This document shows, piece by piece, positions 48,802-58,461 of a DNA stretch of 64,000 nt. How positions within the stretch are numbered: the first letter of the stretch is position 1; each line of letters starts with the position of its first letter. This DNA comes from Roseivivax marinus (lineage in GTDB: Bacteria > Pseudomonadota > Alphaproteobacteria > Rhodobacterales > Rhodobacteraceae). A program made the position numbers and the translations under genes. The DNA lies in NCBI RefSeq assembly GCF_900109705.1, contig NZ_FOAI01000009.1, forward strand, positions 62,001-126,000. The letters run 5' to 3'. A model generated the notes under the pieces. It saw nothing but the letters and a program-made list of their open reading frames with translations. It made no database searches and was not told the origin of the DNA.

Positions 48802-49557
48802 TTACGCCGCTTCGCCGAGATAGGCTTCTTTCACCTTCGGGTGGCCCTTGATGTTCTCGGGCGTGTCCTCGACCAGCGGGGTGCCCTGCGCGAGCACCGT
48901 GATCCGGTCCGCGAGCGAGAACACCACGTGCATGTCATGCTCGATGATGCACATGGTGATGTCGCGCTTGGCCTTGATCGTCTTGAGCAGGTCGATGGTG
49001 TTGTTGGTGTCCGCGCGCGCCATGCCGGCGGTCGGCTCGTCCAGCAGCAACAGGCGTGGGCGCTGGATAAGGCACATCGCCATCTCGAGCCGCCGCTTGT
49101 CCCCGCGCGACAGGGCGCCGGCGTGGAAGTCGCGCTTCTCGAGCATGTTGACTTCGTCGAGCATCGCCTCGGCCTCCTGCGTCAGGCCCCGCTCCGAGCC
49201 GACGCCCTCGAAGGCGTGAAGCCGGAACGACCCGTCGCGCTTGGCGAAGAGCGGGATCATCATGTTCTCGAACACCGAGAGATCGGCGAAGATCTCGGGA
49301 GTCTGGAACACGCGGGAGATGCCCATCTGGTTGATCTCGTAGGGCTTGCGGCCCAGCACCGACTGGCCGTCGAACATGACCGAGCCGGTGTCGGGGATGA
49401 GCTTGCCTACGAGGCAGTTCAGCAGCGTCGACTTGCCCGCCCCGTTCGGCCCGATGATCGCGTGGACGGTGTTCTCCCTGACGGAGAGGTTCACGTCGCC
49501 GAGCGCCTGCAGACCGCCGAAGCGCTTGTTCACGTCCTTGACTTCGAGAATGCCCAT
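48802..49557 (-). CDS. livG: branched-chain amino-acid-type ABC transporter ATPase
   Basis: A 251-aa ABC ATPase of the LivG type. Walker A is AIIGPNGAGKSTLLNCLVGK, the signature is GALSRGDKRRLEMAMCLIQR, and Walker B is RLLLLDEPTAGMARADTNNT. The signature motif is SRGDK instead of the usual SGGQ/LSYGxQ, a LivG-type variation. The frame continues far upstream, but MGILEVKDVNKRFGGLQAL is the family start. Confidence 0.92.
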   Translation of the reverse strand: MGILEVKDVNKRFGGLQALGDVNLSVRENTVHAIIGPNGAGKSTLLNCLVGKLIPDTGSVMFDGQSVLGRKPYEINQMGISRVFQTPEIFADLSVFENMMIPLFAKRDGSFRLHAFEGVGSERGLTQEAEAMLDEVNMLEKRDFHAGALSRGDKRRLEMAMCLIQRPRLLLLDEPTAGMARADTNNTIDLLKTIKAKRDITMCIIEHDMHVVFSLADRITVLAQGTPLVEDTPENIKGHPKVKEAYLGEAA

Positions 49558-49568
49558 GGCTTGCGTCC

Positions 49569-50771
49569 TCACTCGGCGGGGGTGTGTTGATGCGCGCGCT
49601 CGGTGTCGGGCGCGGGCTTGCGGCGGAAGAGGCGCGCGATGCGCTGGCCGCCCTCGACGAGGCCGCCGGGCAGGAAGATCACCACGGCCACGAACAGCAG
49701 GCCCAGCGTCAGGTGCCAGCCCTTGCCGATGAACGGGTGGACGACCGCGACCAGCGCATCCTCGATCCCGTCGGGCAGGAAGGCGAACCAGCCGTGCAGG
49801 ACGTTGTCGTTGATTTTCGAGAAAATGTTCTCGAAATACTTGATGAAGCCTGCCCCGAGGACCGGGCCGATCAAGGTGCCGGCGCCGCCGAGGATGGTCA
49901 TCAGGACGACCTCGCCCGAGGCGGTCCATTGCATCCGCTCGGCCCCCGCGAGCGGGTCCATCGCCGCGAGGAGGCCACCGGCGAGGCCCGCGTACATCCC
50001 CGAGATCACGAAGGCCGCCAGGGTGTAGGGCCGTGCGTTCAGGCCGGTGTAGTAGAGCCGCTGCTGGTTCGACTTCACCGCGCGCAGCATCATCCCGAAG
50101 GGCGAGCGGAAGATGCGGATCGCCAGGTAGAAGGCGATCAGCATGAGCAGCGCGCACAGGTAGTACCCGGCCGAGAACTGGAACTGCCACGGCCCCATGT
50201 TGACCACCTCGGTCGCGCGCATCTCGAGGCCGAAGAGGTGTGTGACCGGGATCGAGCCGTCGGCGGTCTGCGACACGCCGAGAATGCGCGGATCGTCGAG
50301 CGCGATCTGAAGCCCGGTCTCGCCGTTGGTGATCGGCGTCAGCACCGAGTAGGCCAGCGCGAAGGACATCTGCGCGAAGGCGAGCGTCAGGATCGAGAAG
50401 TAGATGCCCGAGCGCCGAAGCGAGATGTACCCGATCAGCAACGAGAACACCCCGGCGATGAGCACCGACAGGATGATCGCCGGGATCACGTTCATGGTCA
50501 GCAGCTTGAACATCCACACCGCCGCGTAGGAGCCGACGCCGAGGAACGCGGCGTGGCCGAACGAGAGGTAGCCGGTCAGGCCGAACAGGATGTTGAAGCC
50601 GATGGCGAAGATCCCGAAGATCACGAACCGCTGCATCAGGTCGGGGTAGCCCGCGTTGAACTGCGCGAGGCTGGAATCCGACGGGAACGGGTTGAGGATG
50701 AACGGGGCGAGCAGCGTCAGCAGCGCCACGATGACCAGAAGGCCGAAGTCTTTGCGTCCGAGTCCGAGCAT
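49569..50771 (-). CDS. livM: branched-chain amino-acid-type ABC transporter permease
   Basis: A 400-aa permease of the LivM type. The family segment is [20 protein letters not shown], and the coupling region is GRKPFYAG-free but has [22 protein letters not shown]. About 9 hydrophobic segments, with an extra periplasmic stretch near [20 protein letters not shown]. It starts 4 bases after livH, so it is tightly coupled, and ends 11 bases before livG. The extra loop makes it longer than E. coli LivM-like permeases without the N-terminal extension. Confidence 0.92.
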   Translation of the reverse strand: MLGLGRKDFGLLVIVALLTLLAPFILNPFPSDSSLAQFNAGYPDLMQRFVIFGIFAIGFNILFGLTGYLSFGHAAFLGVGSYAAVWMFKLLTMNVIPAIILSVLIAGVFSLLIGYISLRRSGIYFSILTLAFAQMSFALAYSVLTPITNGETGLQIALDDPRILGVSQTADGSIPVTHLFGLEMRATEVVNMGPWQFQFSAGYYLCALLMLIAFYLAIRIFRSPFGMMLRAVKSNQQRLYYTGLNARPYTLAAFVISGMYAGLAGGLLAAMDPLAGAERMQWTASGEVVLMTILGGAGTLIGPVLGAGFIKYFENIFSKINDNVLHGWFAFLPDGIEDALVAVVHPFIGKGWHLTLGLLFVAVVIFLPGGLVEGGQRIARLFRRKPAPDTERAHQHTPAE

Positions 50772-50775
50772 TGGC

Positions 50776-51807
50776 TTATTCCTCCATCACGCCCTTGCGG
50801 CCCATGAGCCCGCGCGGACGGGTCAGCAGCACGATGATGGCGACGACGTAGATGATGATCTGGTTGATGCCGGGGATCAGGTTGATGACCTGCGTCATCG
50901 ACGCGAAGCTCTCGAGTATGCCCAGCAGGAAGCCCGCGAGCACCGCGCCCGGCAGCGATCCCATGCCGCCCACGACGACCACGACAAAGGACAGAACGAG
51001 GAAGTCCATGCCCATGTGGTAGTTGGGCGAGTTGATCGGGGCGTACATCACCCCGGCCAGCCCCGCGACGCAGGCGGCGAGGCCGAACATGATGGTGAAG
51101 CGCTTGTCGATGTTGATGCCCAGAAGGCCCACGGTCTCGCGGTCGGCCATGCCTGCGCGGACGACCATGCCGAAGGTGGTGAACTGCAGGAAGGCGAAGA
51201 CCGCACCGATCACGAGGGCCGCGAAGGCGAAGTAGACCAGGCGCCAGTAGGGATAGATGATGACGTTGGGGTCCATGCCGAGCAGCGCGCCGAAGTCGAA
51301 CGATCCGGTCAGCGCGTCGGGCGCAGGTGTCGGGATCGGGTTGGCGCCGTAGAAATACTTGATGATCTCCTGCAGCACGATGGCGAGGCCGAAGGTCACG
51401 AGGATCTGGTCCGCGTGCGGGCGCTTGTAGAAGTGCTTGATGAGCCCGCGCTCCATCGCGAAGCCGATCAGCATCATCACCGGGATCGAGAACAGGATCG
51501 CCAGCGGGACCGACCATTCGATGATCCCGGCGCCCACATCGGGGCCGAACCATGCCTCCACGTAGGGGGTCTCGATCTTGGCGGGATTGCCGAGGAAGTC
51601 GGTGCGGGTCTCGTCTAGGGTGGTGTAGCTCGCCGACAGCAGCCGCTGCAGCGTCACCGCGCAGAAGGCGCCGATCATGAACAGCGCGCCGTGCGCGAAG
51701 TTCACGACGCCCAGGGTGCCGAAGATCAGCGTCAGGCCGAGGGCGATCAGCGCGTAGGCCGATCCCTTGTCGAGCCCGTTCAGGGTTTGAAGAATGATGG
51801 CGTCCAT
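50776..51807 (-). CDS. livH: branched-chain amino-acid-type ABC transporter permease
   Basis: A 343-aa permease of the LivH type. It opens [20 protein letters not shown], then [20 protein letters not shown]. The coupling region is [20 protein letters not shown], followed by the conserved [11 protein letters not shown] periplasmic insert ([20 protein letters not shown]) is longer than in E. coli LivH. It is 125 bases after the binding protein gene. Confidence 0.92.
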   Translation of the reverse strand: MDAIILQTLNGLDKGSAYALIALGLTLIFGTLGVVNFAHGALFMIGAFCAVTLQRLLSASYTTLDETRTDFLGNPAKIETPYVEAWFGPDVGAGIIEWSVPLAILFSIPVMMLIGFAMERGLIKHFYKRPHADQILVTFGLAIVLQEIIKYFYGANPIPTPAPDALTGSFDFGALLGMDPNVIIYPYWRLVYFAFAALVIGAVFAFLQFTTFGMVVRAGMADRETVGLLGINIDKRFTIMFGLAACVAGLAGVMYAPINSPNYHMGMDFLVLSFVVVVVGGMGSLPGAVLAGFLLGILESFASMTQVINLIPGINQIIIYVVAIIVLLTRPRGLMGRKGVMEE

Positions 51808-51932
51808 GATCCGGCCCGATCCGTTGATGCAGGGAAGGGGTAGGCCCGACGCGCGGGAGAAGTCGCGCGCCGGACCGTTGTAGGAACAGGCCTCAGTGGG
51901 TGCGGGCCGGTCCCGTCTCGGTGGTCAGGCGA

Positions 51933-53297
51933 TCAGGCGCCCGGGTTGCACGAGCCCAGCGAGCCGCCCGAGAACATCGGGTGATCGGGCTCGTAGGTAA
52001 CCGCGTCGGCCGGCGTGACCTCGACGATCTCCACGAGGTCGAACTCGTTCTCCGGGTTCTCCTTGCCGCGCACCACGACCACGTCCTTGAAGCACTGGTG
52101 ATCGGCGCCGCGATAGGTGGTCGGGCCGTTGCCCAGCCCGTCGAACTCGAAGTCCTGCAGCGCCTCGGCGACGGCGCAGGGGTTGAACGAGCCCGCGCGG
52201 GTCACCGCATCGGCATAGAGCAGCGTCTGCGCGTAGCAGGTGTGCGCCGCCTGGCTCGGCGGGAAGCCGTACTTCTCGCCGAAGGACTGCACGAAGGCGT
52301 TGGTGCCGGTGTAGCGCTCGCCCAGCTGGTTCTCGAGTTTCCAGTCCCAGTTCTGGGAGCCGGGGATGCCGGCGATGTTTTCGCCCGCGCCCCGTGCCAT
52401 CAGCTCGGAGTAGAGCGGCACGACGATCTGGAAGTCCTTGCCGTTGGCCTGGGCCTCGCGCAGACCGAACTGCACGGCGTTGGTCAGCGAGTTGACCATG
52501 TTGCCGCCGTAGTGGTTCAGGACGAGGACGTCCGCACCCGACTGCAGGACCGGCGCGATGTAGGACGAGAAGTCGGTCGCCGCGAGCGGAGTGAGCACGT
52601 TCTCGACAGTCTCCCAGCCGAGCGCCTCGGTCGCGGCCTGGATCGACTCCTGCTGGGTCCAGCCCCAGGTGTAGTCGGCGGTCAGGTGATAGGCCTTGCG
52701 GTCCGCGCCGTAGAGGCTTTCGAGCACCGGCGCGAGCGCCGCGGCGGACATGTAGGCGTTGAAGAAGTGACGGAAACCGTTGGCCTTCTTGTCCTTGCCG
52801 GTGGTGTCGTTCGAGTGCGTCAGGCCGGCCATGAAAATGACGCCCGCCTCCTGGCAGAGGCCCTGCACGGCCACCGCGACGCCCGACGACGATCCGCCCG
52901 AGATCATCACCGCGCCGTCCTTCTCGATCATCGAGCGGGCCGAGGCGCGGGCGGCGTCGGACTTGGTCTGGGTGTCGCCGGTGACGTACTCGACCTTCTT
53001 GCCGAGGATGCCGGTGCCGTCGAGGTTCTTCTCGGAGAAGGTCTGCAGCATGCCGCCGTCGCCGCCACCGTTCAGGTGCTCGACCGCCAGCTCGAACGCG
53101 CGCAGCTCGTCCGCGCCCTCGTCGGCATAGGGGCCGGTCTGCGGCACGTTGAAGCCGAGCGTCACCGTGTCCCCGGTGGGTGCGTTGGTGAAGCCTTCGT
53201 GCTGTGCGGCGCGCAGATAGGTCGGCAGCGCCAGGCCCGCGCCGGCAACCGCACCGGTCCGGAGCACGCCGCGGCGCGTCACGTTGGTCTTGGTCAT
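51933..53297 (-). CDS. ABC transporter substrate-binding protein
   Basis: A 454-aa periplasmic binding protein (Peripla_BP_6 type), larger than LivJ/LivK (~370). The N-terminus NVTRRGVLRTGAVAGAGLAL has a twin-arginine-like motif, suggesting Tat export. The mature part has FNVPQTGPYADEGADELRAF, GGSSSGVAVAVQGLCQEAGV and FMAGLTHSNDTTGKDKKANG in the ligand region. Several cysteines are present, including one in the C-terminal GSLGSCNPGA. The ATG has GGAGG upstream. First gene of the binding protein-livHMGF-acs operon, so the ligand may be a short-chain carboxylate (inference). Confidence 0.9.
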   Translation of the reverse strand: MTKTNVTRRGVLRTGAVAGAGLALPTYLRAAQHEGFTNAPTGDTVTLGFNVPQTGPYADEGADELRAFELAVEHLNGGGDGGMLQTFSEKNLDGTGILGKKVEYVTGDTQTKSDAARASARSMIEKDGAVMISGGSSSGVAVAVQGLCQEAGVIFMAGLTHSNDTTGKDKKANGFRHFFNAYMSAAALAPVLESLYGADRKAYHLTADYTWGWTQQESIQAATEALGWETVENVLTPLAATDFSSYIAPVLQSGADVLVLNHYGGNMVNSLTNAVQFGLREAQANGKDFQIVVPLYSELMARGAGENIAGIPGSQNWDWKLENQLGERYTGTNAFVQSFGEKYGFPPSQAAHTCYAQTLLYADAVTRAGSFNPCAVAEALQDFEFDGLGNGPTTYRGADHQCFKDVVVVRGKENPENEFDLVEIVEVTPADAVTYEPDHPMFSGGSLGSCNPGA

Positions 53298-53442
53298 GGT
53301 ATCCTCCCTCAGGATGTCTGGCGACCGGCGGAACTCCTCCCTCCGCGTGGCCGCGGCACGCAGAACGTGCAAAGCCACTATGGCGAGTGGCTGGAAAATC
53401 ACGCAACAACGTGCTTGCGGCGAATGATTTTTTTGTAAATGA

Positions 53443-53458
53443 ATGCACAGAGGTGCAT
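53443..53458. promoter_or_regulatory. inverted repeat in the divergent control region
   Basis: ATGCAC-AGAG-GTGCAT, a perfect 6-bp inverted repeat in the 223-base gap between the binding-protein gene and the ScfR-like gene. It is 63 bases before the regulator start. AT-rich repeats with GTAAA (53435-53439 and 53468-53472) lie around it. A likely operator of the divergent regulator, but this is not proven. Confidence 0.45.
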
Positions 53459-53520
53459 CGGTTTTGGTAAACAAATTATTCTGCGCCGCGGAAAGCGCCT
53501 GATTTGACGGGAGAAAGCCC

Positions 53521-54867
53521 ATGCCACGGGACACGCTGACCGGCAGTCGCATCCGCGAGCGGCGGATCATGGCGGGCATGAAGCAGGCCGAGCTCGCCCG
53601 TGAGGCGAATATCTCGGCCTCGTATCTCAACCTCATCGAGCACAACCGTCGCAGAATCGGCGGGAAACTGCTGGTCGATCTTGCGCGGATCCTGGACGTC
53701 GAACCTACCGTCCTGACCGAGGGCGCCGAGGCCACGCTCATCGCCGCGCTGCGCGAAGCCGCCGCGGCACGCAGCGCGCTCGGTCCCGAGCTTGACCGCA
53801 TCGACGAGTTCGCCGGGCGCTTTCCCGGATGGGCCGGCGTTCTCGCGGATGCCTACAGGCGCACGGTCACGCTAGAACGGACGGTCGAGACCCTGTCCGA
53901 CCGGTTGACCCACGATCCTCACCTTGCGGCGGCCTTGCACGAGATGCTGTCGACAGTGACAGCGATACGCTCCACCGCCGCGATCCTCGCCGAGCCGGGC
54001 GACATCCCCGCCGACTGGCAGCGCCGCTTTCACCGCAACGTCCACGAGGACAGTGCGCGGCTTGCGGAATCCAGCCAGGCGCTGGTGCGATTCCTCGACA
54101 CGGCGGCAGAGACCGGGGATGCCGCCGCCGCCCCGCAGGAGCAGGTGGACGCGGTGCTGGCGGAGGCCGGGCACGCCTTCGCCGCGCTCGAGCAGCCGGG
54201 GGTGGAGCCGGCCTCGCTGGCGGCCGAGGTCGGCGCGGATTTGTCGGCGCCCGCGCGCACCGTGCTGGAAGCGATCTTTGGCCGCCACGCCCGCGACGCG
54301 GCGGCGTTGCCGCTCGACCGGATCGAGGCGGCACTGGGAGAGGGAGCGCCGGACCCGTTCGCGCTGGCCGCCGCGCTCGATGCCTCGCCCGCACGGGTGA
54401 TGCGGCGGCTGGCCACGTTGCCCGAGGGGATACTGCCTGCACCCGCCGGCCTCGCGATCTGCGACCGCGCCGGGGCGCTGGTCTATCGCAAGCCGCTGCC
54501 GGATTTCCCGCTGCCGCTTTTCGACGCGGGGTGCCCGCTCTGGCCGCTCTACGCGGCGCTGGGCCAGCCCATGCGACCGGTCTCCGAGACAGTCGTGCCA
54601 GCGGGCCGGACCCGGCGGACGTTCCGCGCCCATGCCGTCGCGGAACCGGCGGCGCCGCTCGTGCCGGGGCGGCCCGCGCTTTTCGAGGCGCACATGTTGC
54701 TGGTCCCGGTGGAGGCCGCCGCGCCGGACATGCCGGCGCTCGACGTGGGCACGAGCTGCCGCATCTGCCCGCGCGAGACTTGCCCGGCGCGGCGCGAACC
54801 CTCGATTCTCGGGCCCGCCTCGTCCGGAGCGCAGCCGCCGGAGGCCCCGGCGGGTGCGGCGGACTGA
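53521..54867 (+). CDS. ScfR/RamB-like XRE regulator
   Basis: A 448-aa regulator. The N-terminal XRE helix-turn-helix is GSRIRERRIMAGMKQAELAR followed by ANISASYLNLIEHNRRRIGG. The long C-terminal part has the family Cys cluster DVGTSCRICPRETCPARREP near the end, typical of short-chain fatty acyl regulators (ScfR, RamB, DUF2083-type). Such proteins control acs, propionate and glyoxylate genes in response to acyl-CoA. The middle is helical and Ala-rich. It is divergent from the transporter-acs operon, which it likely controls. Confidence 0.88.
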   Translation: MPRDTLTGSRIRERRIMAGMKQAELAREANISASYLNLIEHNRRRIGGKLLVDLARILDVEPTVLTEGAEATLIAALREAAAARSALGPELDRIDEFAGRFPGWAGVLADAYRRTVTLERTVETLSDRLTHDPHLAAALHEMLSTVTAIRSTAAILAEPGDIPADWQRRFHRNVHEDSARLAESSQALVRFLDTAAETGDAAAAPQEQVDAVLAEAGHAFAALEQPGVEPASLAAEVGADLSAPARTVLEAIFGRHARDAAALPLDRIEAALGEGAPDPFALAAALDASPARVMRRLATLPEGILPAPAGLAICDRAGALVYRKPLPDFPLPLFDAGCPLWPLYAALGQPMRPVSETVVPAGRTRRTFRAHAVAEPAAPLVPGRPALFEAHMLLVPVEAAAPDMPALDVGTSCRICPRETCPARREPSILGPASSGAQPPEAPAGAAD

Positions 54868-54980
54868 CCCCACCCGGCCAACGCTTTTGACAGCCGGTGC
54901 CCGATTGCCCATAACTTTTCCATTCACGCGGCCGGCGGCGCCCGCCGCGGACCGAAGCGACCAGGGGAGGAGAGTCGCGG

Positions 54981-55352
54981 ATGGGGCGGGAGTTGCTGCT
55001 GATCGAGGATGAGCCCAACATCATCGAGGCGATCAGCTTTCTGTTGTCGCGCGAGGGCTGGCGCGTGCGGAGCCATTCCAACGGGCTCGACGCGGTGGAC
55101 AAGGTGCGCGCGGTCCGCCCCGACGCGGTGATCCTCGACGTCATGCTGCCGGGCCGCTCGGGCTACGAGATCCTCGCCGAGCTGCGCGCCGAGCCGGACT
55201 TCCGCGACCTGCCGGTCATGATGCTCACCGCGCGCGGCCAGAACCGCGACCGCGAGCTGGCAGAACAGTCGGGCGTCAGCCGCTTCATGACCAAGCCCTT
55301 CGCCAATTCCGAGATGCTCGAGGCGGTGCGGGCGCTCGTCGCCGCGCCATGA
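54981..55352 (+). CDS. single-domain response regulator
   Basis: A 123-aa receiver-only protein. The acidic pair is Glu9/Asp10 (LLLIEDEPNIIEA), the phosphoacceptor Asp53 in AVILDVMLPGRSG, Thr83 in MMLTARGQ, and Lys105 in FMTKPFANSE. No output domain follows, so it must act through protein contacts. It overlaps the small membrane protein gene by 4 bases, and the kinase follows. Confidence 0.93.
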   Translation: MGRELLLIEDEPNIIEAISFLLSREGWRVRSHSNGLDAVDKVRAVRPDAVILDVMLPGRSGYEILAELRAEPDFRDLPVMMLTARGQNRDRELAEQSGVSRFMTKPFANSEMLEAVRALVAAP

Positions 55353-55672
55353 GCGGGCCGGACGGCACCGGTCCGGGCCGGGGCACGCCGCCCGGTGATC
55401 CGGCGACGCCGCCAATCTTCCTGGAGCGCCGCAGCTATCGCCGCCGCCGGGTGCGCGACGCCGCGCGGCTGCTGCCGGTGCTGGGCCTCCTGGGGTGGAC
55501 CGTGCCGCTGCTCTGGCCACTGGGCGCGGCGGCGCCGCAGGTGTCCTCGGCTCTGGTCTACCTGTTCGTCGTCTGGGCCGTCCTGGTCGCCGCCGGCGCG
55601 GCGCTTTCGGTGCTGCTGGCTCGAGGCGAGGTCGAGGAGGACCGCGATCGCGCGGCCCGGCGGGCGCCATGA
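55349..55672 (+). CDS. small membrane protein between receiver and kinase
   Basis: A 107-aa protein. After a Pro/Gly-rich basic N-terminus (ERRSYRRRRVRDAARLLPVL), two hydrophobic segments follow (LLPVLGLLGWTVPLLWPLGA and VYLFVVWAVLVAAGAALSVL). The C-terminal tail is charged. It overlaps both neighbours by 4 bases. Its place is like that of the small DUF485/DUF4212-type subunits found beside sodium-symporter genes, but I cannot assign it to that family. Confidence 0.75.
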   Translation: MSGPDGTGPGRGTPPGDPATPPIFLERRSYRRRRVRDAARLLPVLGLLGWTVPLLWPLGAAAPQVSSALVYLFVVWAVLVAAGAALSVLLARGEVEEDRDRAARRAP

Positions 55673-58365
55673 CCACCCTCAACGCGCTGATCGCGGTCTG
55701 CCTCGTCTACGTGCTGTTCCTCTTCGCGATCGCCTTCGTGGCCGAGCGGCGTGCCCGCCTCGGTCATGTGCGCTGGTTGCGCTCCCCGGTGGTCTACACG
55801 CTGTCGCTGTCGATCTACTGCACAGCCTGGACGTTCTACGGCGCGGTCGGCTCGGCGGCGCGGTCGGGGCTGGAATATCTCGCCATCTATCTCGGCCCGA
55901 GCATCGTGATGATCGGCTGGTGGTGGGTGGTCCGCAAGCTGGTGCGGATCGGCCGGGCGCAGCGCGTGACGTCGATCGCCGACCTCGTCTCGGCCCGCTA
56001 TGGCAAGTCCAACCTGATCGCCATCGGCGTCACCGTCCTCGCGGTCGTGGGCACCACGCCCTATATCGCGCTGCAGCTCCAGTCAGTGACGCTGAGCTTC
56101 GAGGTCTTCGCCAGCGCCGATGGCGGCATCGAGCTGAACCCCGCGGTGAACCCCGACAACACCACGGCGTTCTGGGTCGCCGTGGGCCTCAGCCTCTTCA
56201 CCGTCGTCTTCGGGACCCGCAATCTAGATGCCAACGAACGCCACCACGGCGTCGTCATGGCCATCGCCGTGGAGGCGGTGGTGAAGCTGGTGGCGCTCCT
56301 GTCGGTGGGCATCTTCGTTGTCTGGGGCATCTCGGGAGGTCTGGGCGAGACCCTGGCACGCATCGACGCCTCAGGCCTCGGGCAGTGGCAGGTGGATCGG
56401 GGGCGCTGGGCAGGCATCGTGATCCTGTCGGCGGCGGCGTTCCTCTGCTTGCCGCGCATCTTCCAGGTGCTGGTGGTCGAGGCCGGAGACGAAAGCCAGC
56501 TGCGCACGGCGAGCTGGGCGTTCCCGGGCTACCTCATGCTCATGTCGCTCTTCGTTGTCCCGATCGCGGTCGTGGGCCTCGATCTCCTGCCAGAGGGCGC
56601 GAACCCCGACCTTTTCGTTCTGACGGTGCCGCTGTCGGAAGGGCAGAACGGCCTCGCGGCTTTGTCCTTCCTGGGCGGCTTTTCCTCGGCCACGTCGATG
56701 GTGATCGTCGCGGCCATCGCACTGTCGACCATGGTGTCGAACCATATCGTCATGCCGATCTGGCTGCGTCTCACCGGCGGCGGGGCGAGCGTGTCGGGCG
56801 ACGTGCGCCACGTCGTGCTGACCGCGCGGCGGGCCTCGATCGCGGGCGTGGTGATGCTGGGGTACCTCTACTACTCGCTCTCGGGCGGCGGCAGCGCGCT
56901 GTCGGCCATCGGCCTCGTGTCCTTCGCGGGTGTGGCGCAGGTGCTGCCGGCGCTTCTGGGCGGCATCTTCTGGCGCGGCGCGACCCGCTCGGGCGCGGTG
57001 GCGGGGCTGAGCCTCGGCTTTTCCGTCTGGCTCTACACGCTCTTCCTGCCGTCTATCGGTGGCGGCGGGGTGCTGTCCGACGCCGTGCTGGCGGCCGGGC
57101 CGGGCGGGATCGCGTGGCTCCGGCCGCAGGCGCTTTTCGGCATCGCGGGTATGGATCCGCTTCTGCACGCGCTGTTCTGGTCGCTGGCGCTGAACGCCAC
57201 CGCCTTCCTCGTGGTCTCGCTCTCCAGCTTCCCCGGCCCGATCGAGCGGCTGCAGGGCGCGCAGTTCGTCAACGTCTTCCAGCACGCGCCGGGACCGCGC
57301 AGCTGGGCCGGCGGGGCGGCGCAGGTCGAGGACCTGATGATCATGGCGCAGCGCCTGCTTGGCGCGCCCGAATCGCAGGCGCTGTTCCGGCGCGAGGCGC
57401 GCCGGCAGGGCCTGCGCGGCGACCTGCCAGAGCCCACCCCCACCTTCCTCGAGGCGCTGGAGCGCGAACTCGCGGGCTCGGTCGGCGCGGCCACCGCGCA
57501 CGCGATGGTCGGCCAGATTGTCGGCGGCATGTCGGTTTCGGTCGAGGACCTGATGGCCGTGGCCGACGAAAGCGCGCAGCTCATGGAATATTCCGCCCGG
57601 CTCGAGACACAGTCGGCCGAGCTGTCGCGCACCGCCCGCCAGCTGCGCGAGGCCAACCGCAAGCTGACGCGGCTTTCCGTGCAGAAGGACGCCTTCCTCA
57701 GCCAGATCAGCCACGAGCTGCGTACCCCGATGACCTCGATCCGGGCCTTCTCGGAGATCATGCGCGACGCGGGGACCCTCGCGCCCGAGGAACAGGTCCG
57801 CTTCGCCTCGATCATCCACGACGAGGCCGTGCGCCTGACCCGGCTGCTCGACGACCTGCTGGATCTGAGCGTGCTCGAGAACGGGCAGGTCAGCCTGAAC
57901 CGGCGACCGGGCAGCGTGGGCGAGGTTCTGGACCGGGCGGTGGCCGCCGCGGGGGCGGGGACCGCGGGCCGGCTTGACATCGTGCGTGACCCGACCCGCG
58001 AGGAGGTGGTCGTGGATACCGACCTAGACCGGCTGTCGCAGGTCTTCATCAACCTGATCTCCAACGCCGCGAAGTACTGCGACGCGGCAGAGCCGCGGCT
58101 GGAGATCTCGGTGTCGGTGGACGGGGCGCAGGTGGTGGTGGACTTCGTCGACAACGGCAGCGGCATCGCGCCCGAGGCCCGTGACACGATCTTCGAGAAG
58201 TTCAGCCGTGTGGCCGAGCACAAGGCCGGCGGGGCCGGGTTGGGGCTGGCCATCTGTCGCCAGATCATGACCAGGCTGGGCGGCTCCATCGGCTACCTGC
58301 CGGGGCGGCGCGGCGCGGCGTTCCGGGTCGAGCTGGCCCACGCCGCGCGCCTCGCCGCGCAGTGA
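55669..58365 (+). CDS. sodium:solute symporter-histidine kinase fusion
   Basis: An 898-aa hybrid. The first ~560 residues are a sodium:solute-symporter-like domain with about 13 segments (SLSIYCTAWTFYGAVGSAAR, YGKSNLIAIGVTVLAVVGTT, FLGGFSSATSMVIVAAIALS). Then a coiled-coil linker and a histidine kinase: His682 in FLSQISHELRTPMTSIRAFS, N box NLISNAAKYCDA, G1 DNGSGIAPEARD, G2 GAGLGLAICRQIM. This is CbrA/CrbS-like architecture, where transport or substrate binding is thought to feed the kinase. It overlaps the small membrane protein gene by 4 bases and probably phosphorylates the receiver protein. Confidence 0.93.
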   Translation: MTTLNALIAVCLVYVLFLFAIAFVAERRARLGHVRWLRSPVVYTLSLSIYCTAWTFYGAVGSAARSGLEYLAIYLGPSIVMIGWWWVVRKLVRIGRAQRVTSIADLVSARYGKSNLIAIGVTVLAVVGTTPYIALQLQSVTLSFEVFASADGGIELNPAVNPDNTTAFWVAVGLSLFTVVFGTRNLDANERHHGVVMAIAVEAVVKLVALLSVGIFVVWGISGGLGETLARIDASGLGQWQVDRGRWAGIVILSAAAFLCLPRIFQVLVVEAGDESQLRTASWAFPGYLMLMSLFVVPIAVVGLDLLPEGANPDLFVLTVPLSEGQNGLAALSFLGGFSSATSMVIVAAIALSTMVSNHIVMPIWLRLTGGGASVSGDVRHVVLTARRASIAGVVMLGYLYYSLSGGGSALSAIGLVSFAGVAQVLPALLGGIFWRGATRSGAVAGLSLGFSVWLYTLFLPSIGGGGVLSDAVLAAGPGGIAWLRPQALFGIAGMDPLLHALFWSLALNATAFLVVSLSSFPGPIERLQGAQFVNVFQHAPGPRSWAGGAAQVEDLMIMAQRLLGAPESQALFRREARRQGLRGDLPEPTPTFLEALERELAGSVGAATAHAMVGQIVGGMSVSVEDLMAVADESAQLMEYSARLETQSAELSRTARQLREANRKLTRLSVQKDAFLSQISHELRTPMTSIRAFSEIMRDAGTLAPEEQVRFASIIHDEAVRLTRLLDDLLDLSVLENGQVSLNRRPGSVGEVLDRAVAAAGAGTAGRLDIVRDPTREEVVVDTDLDRLSQVFINLISNAAKYCDAAEPRLEISVSVDGAQVVVDFVDNGSGIAPEARDTIFEKFSRVAEHKAGGAGLGLAICRQIMTRLGGSIGYLPGRRGAAFRVELAHAARLAAQ

Positions 58366-58461
58366 AGCGGGGCGGATTTCTGCCCGACCCGAAAGCCCTT
58401 GGTAACCTAATTCGCCGATAACCCCGAGGCGTGGGGGCACAGCGACGATTCCGGGCGAGGC

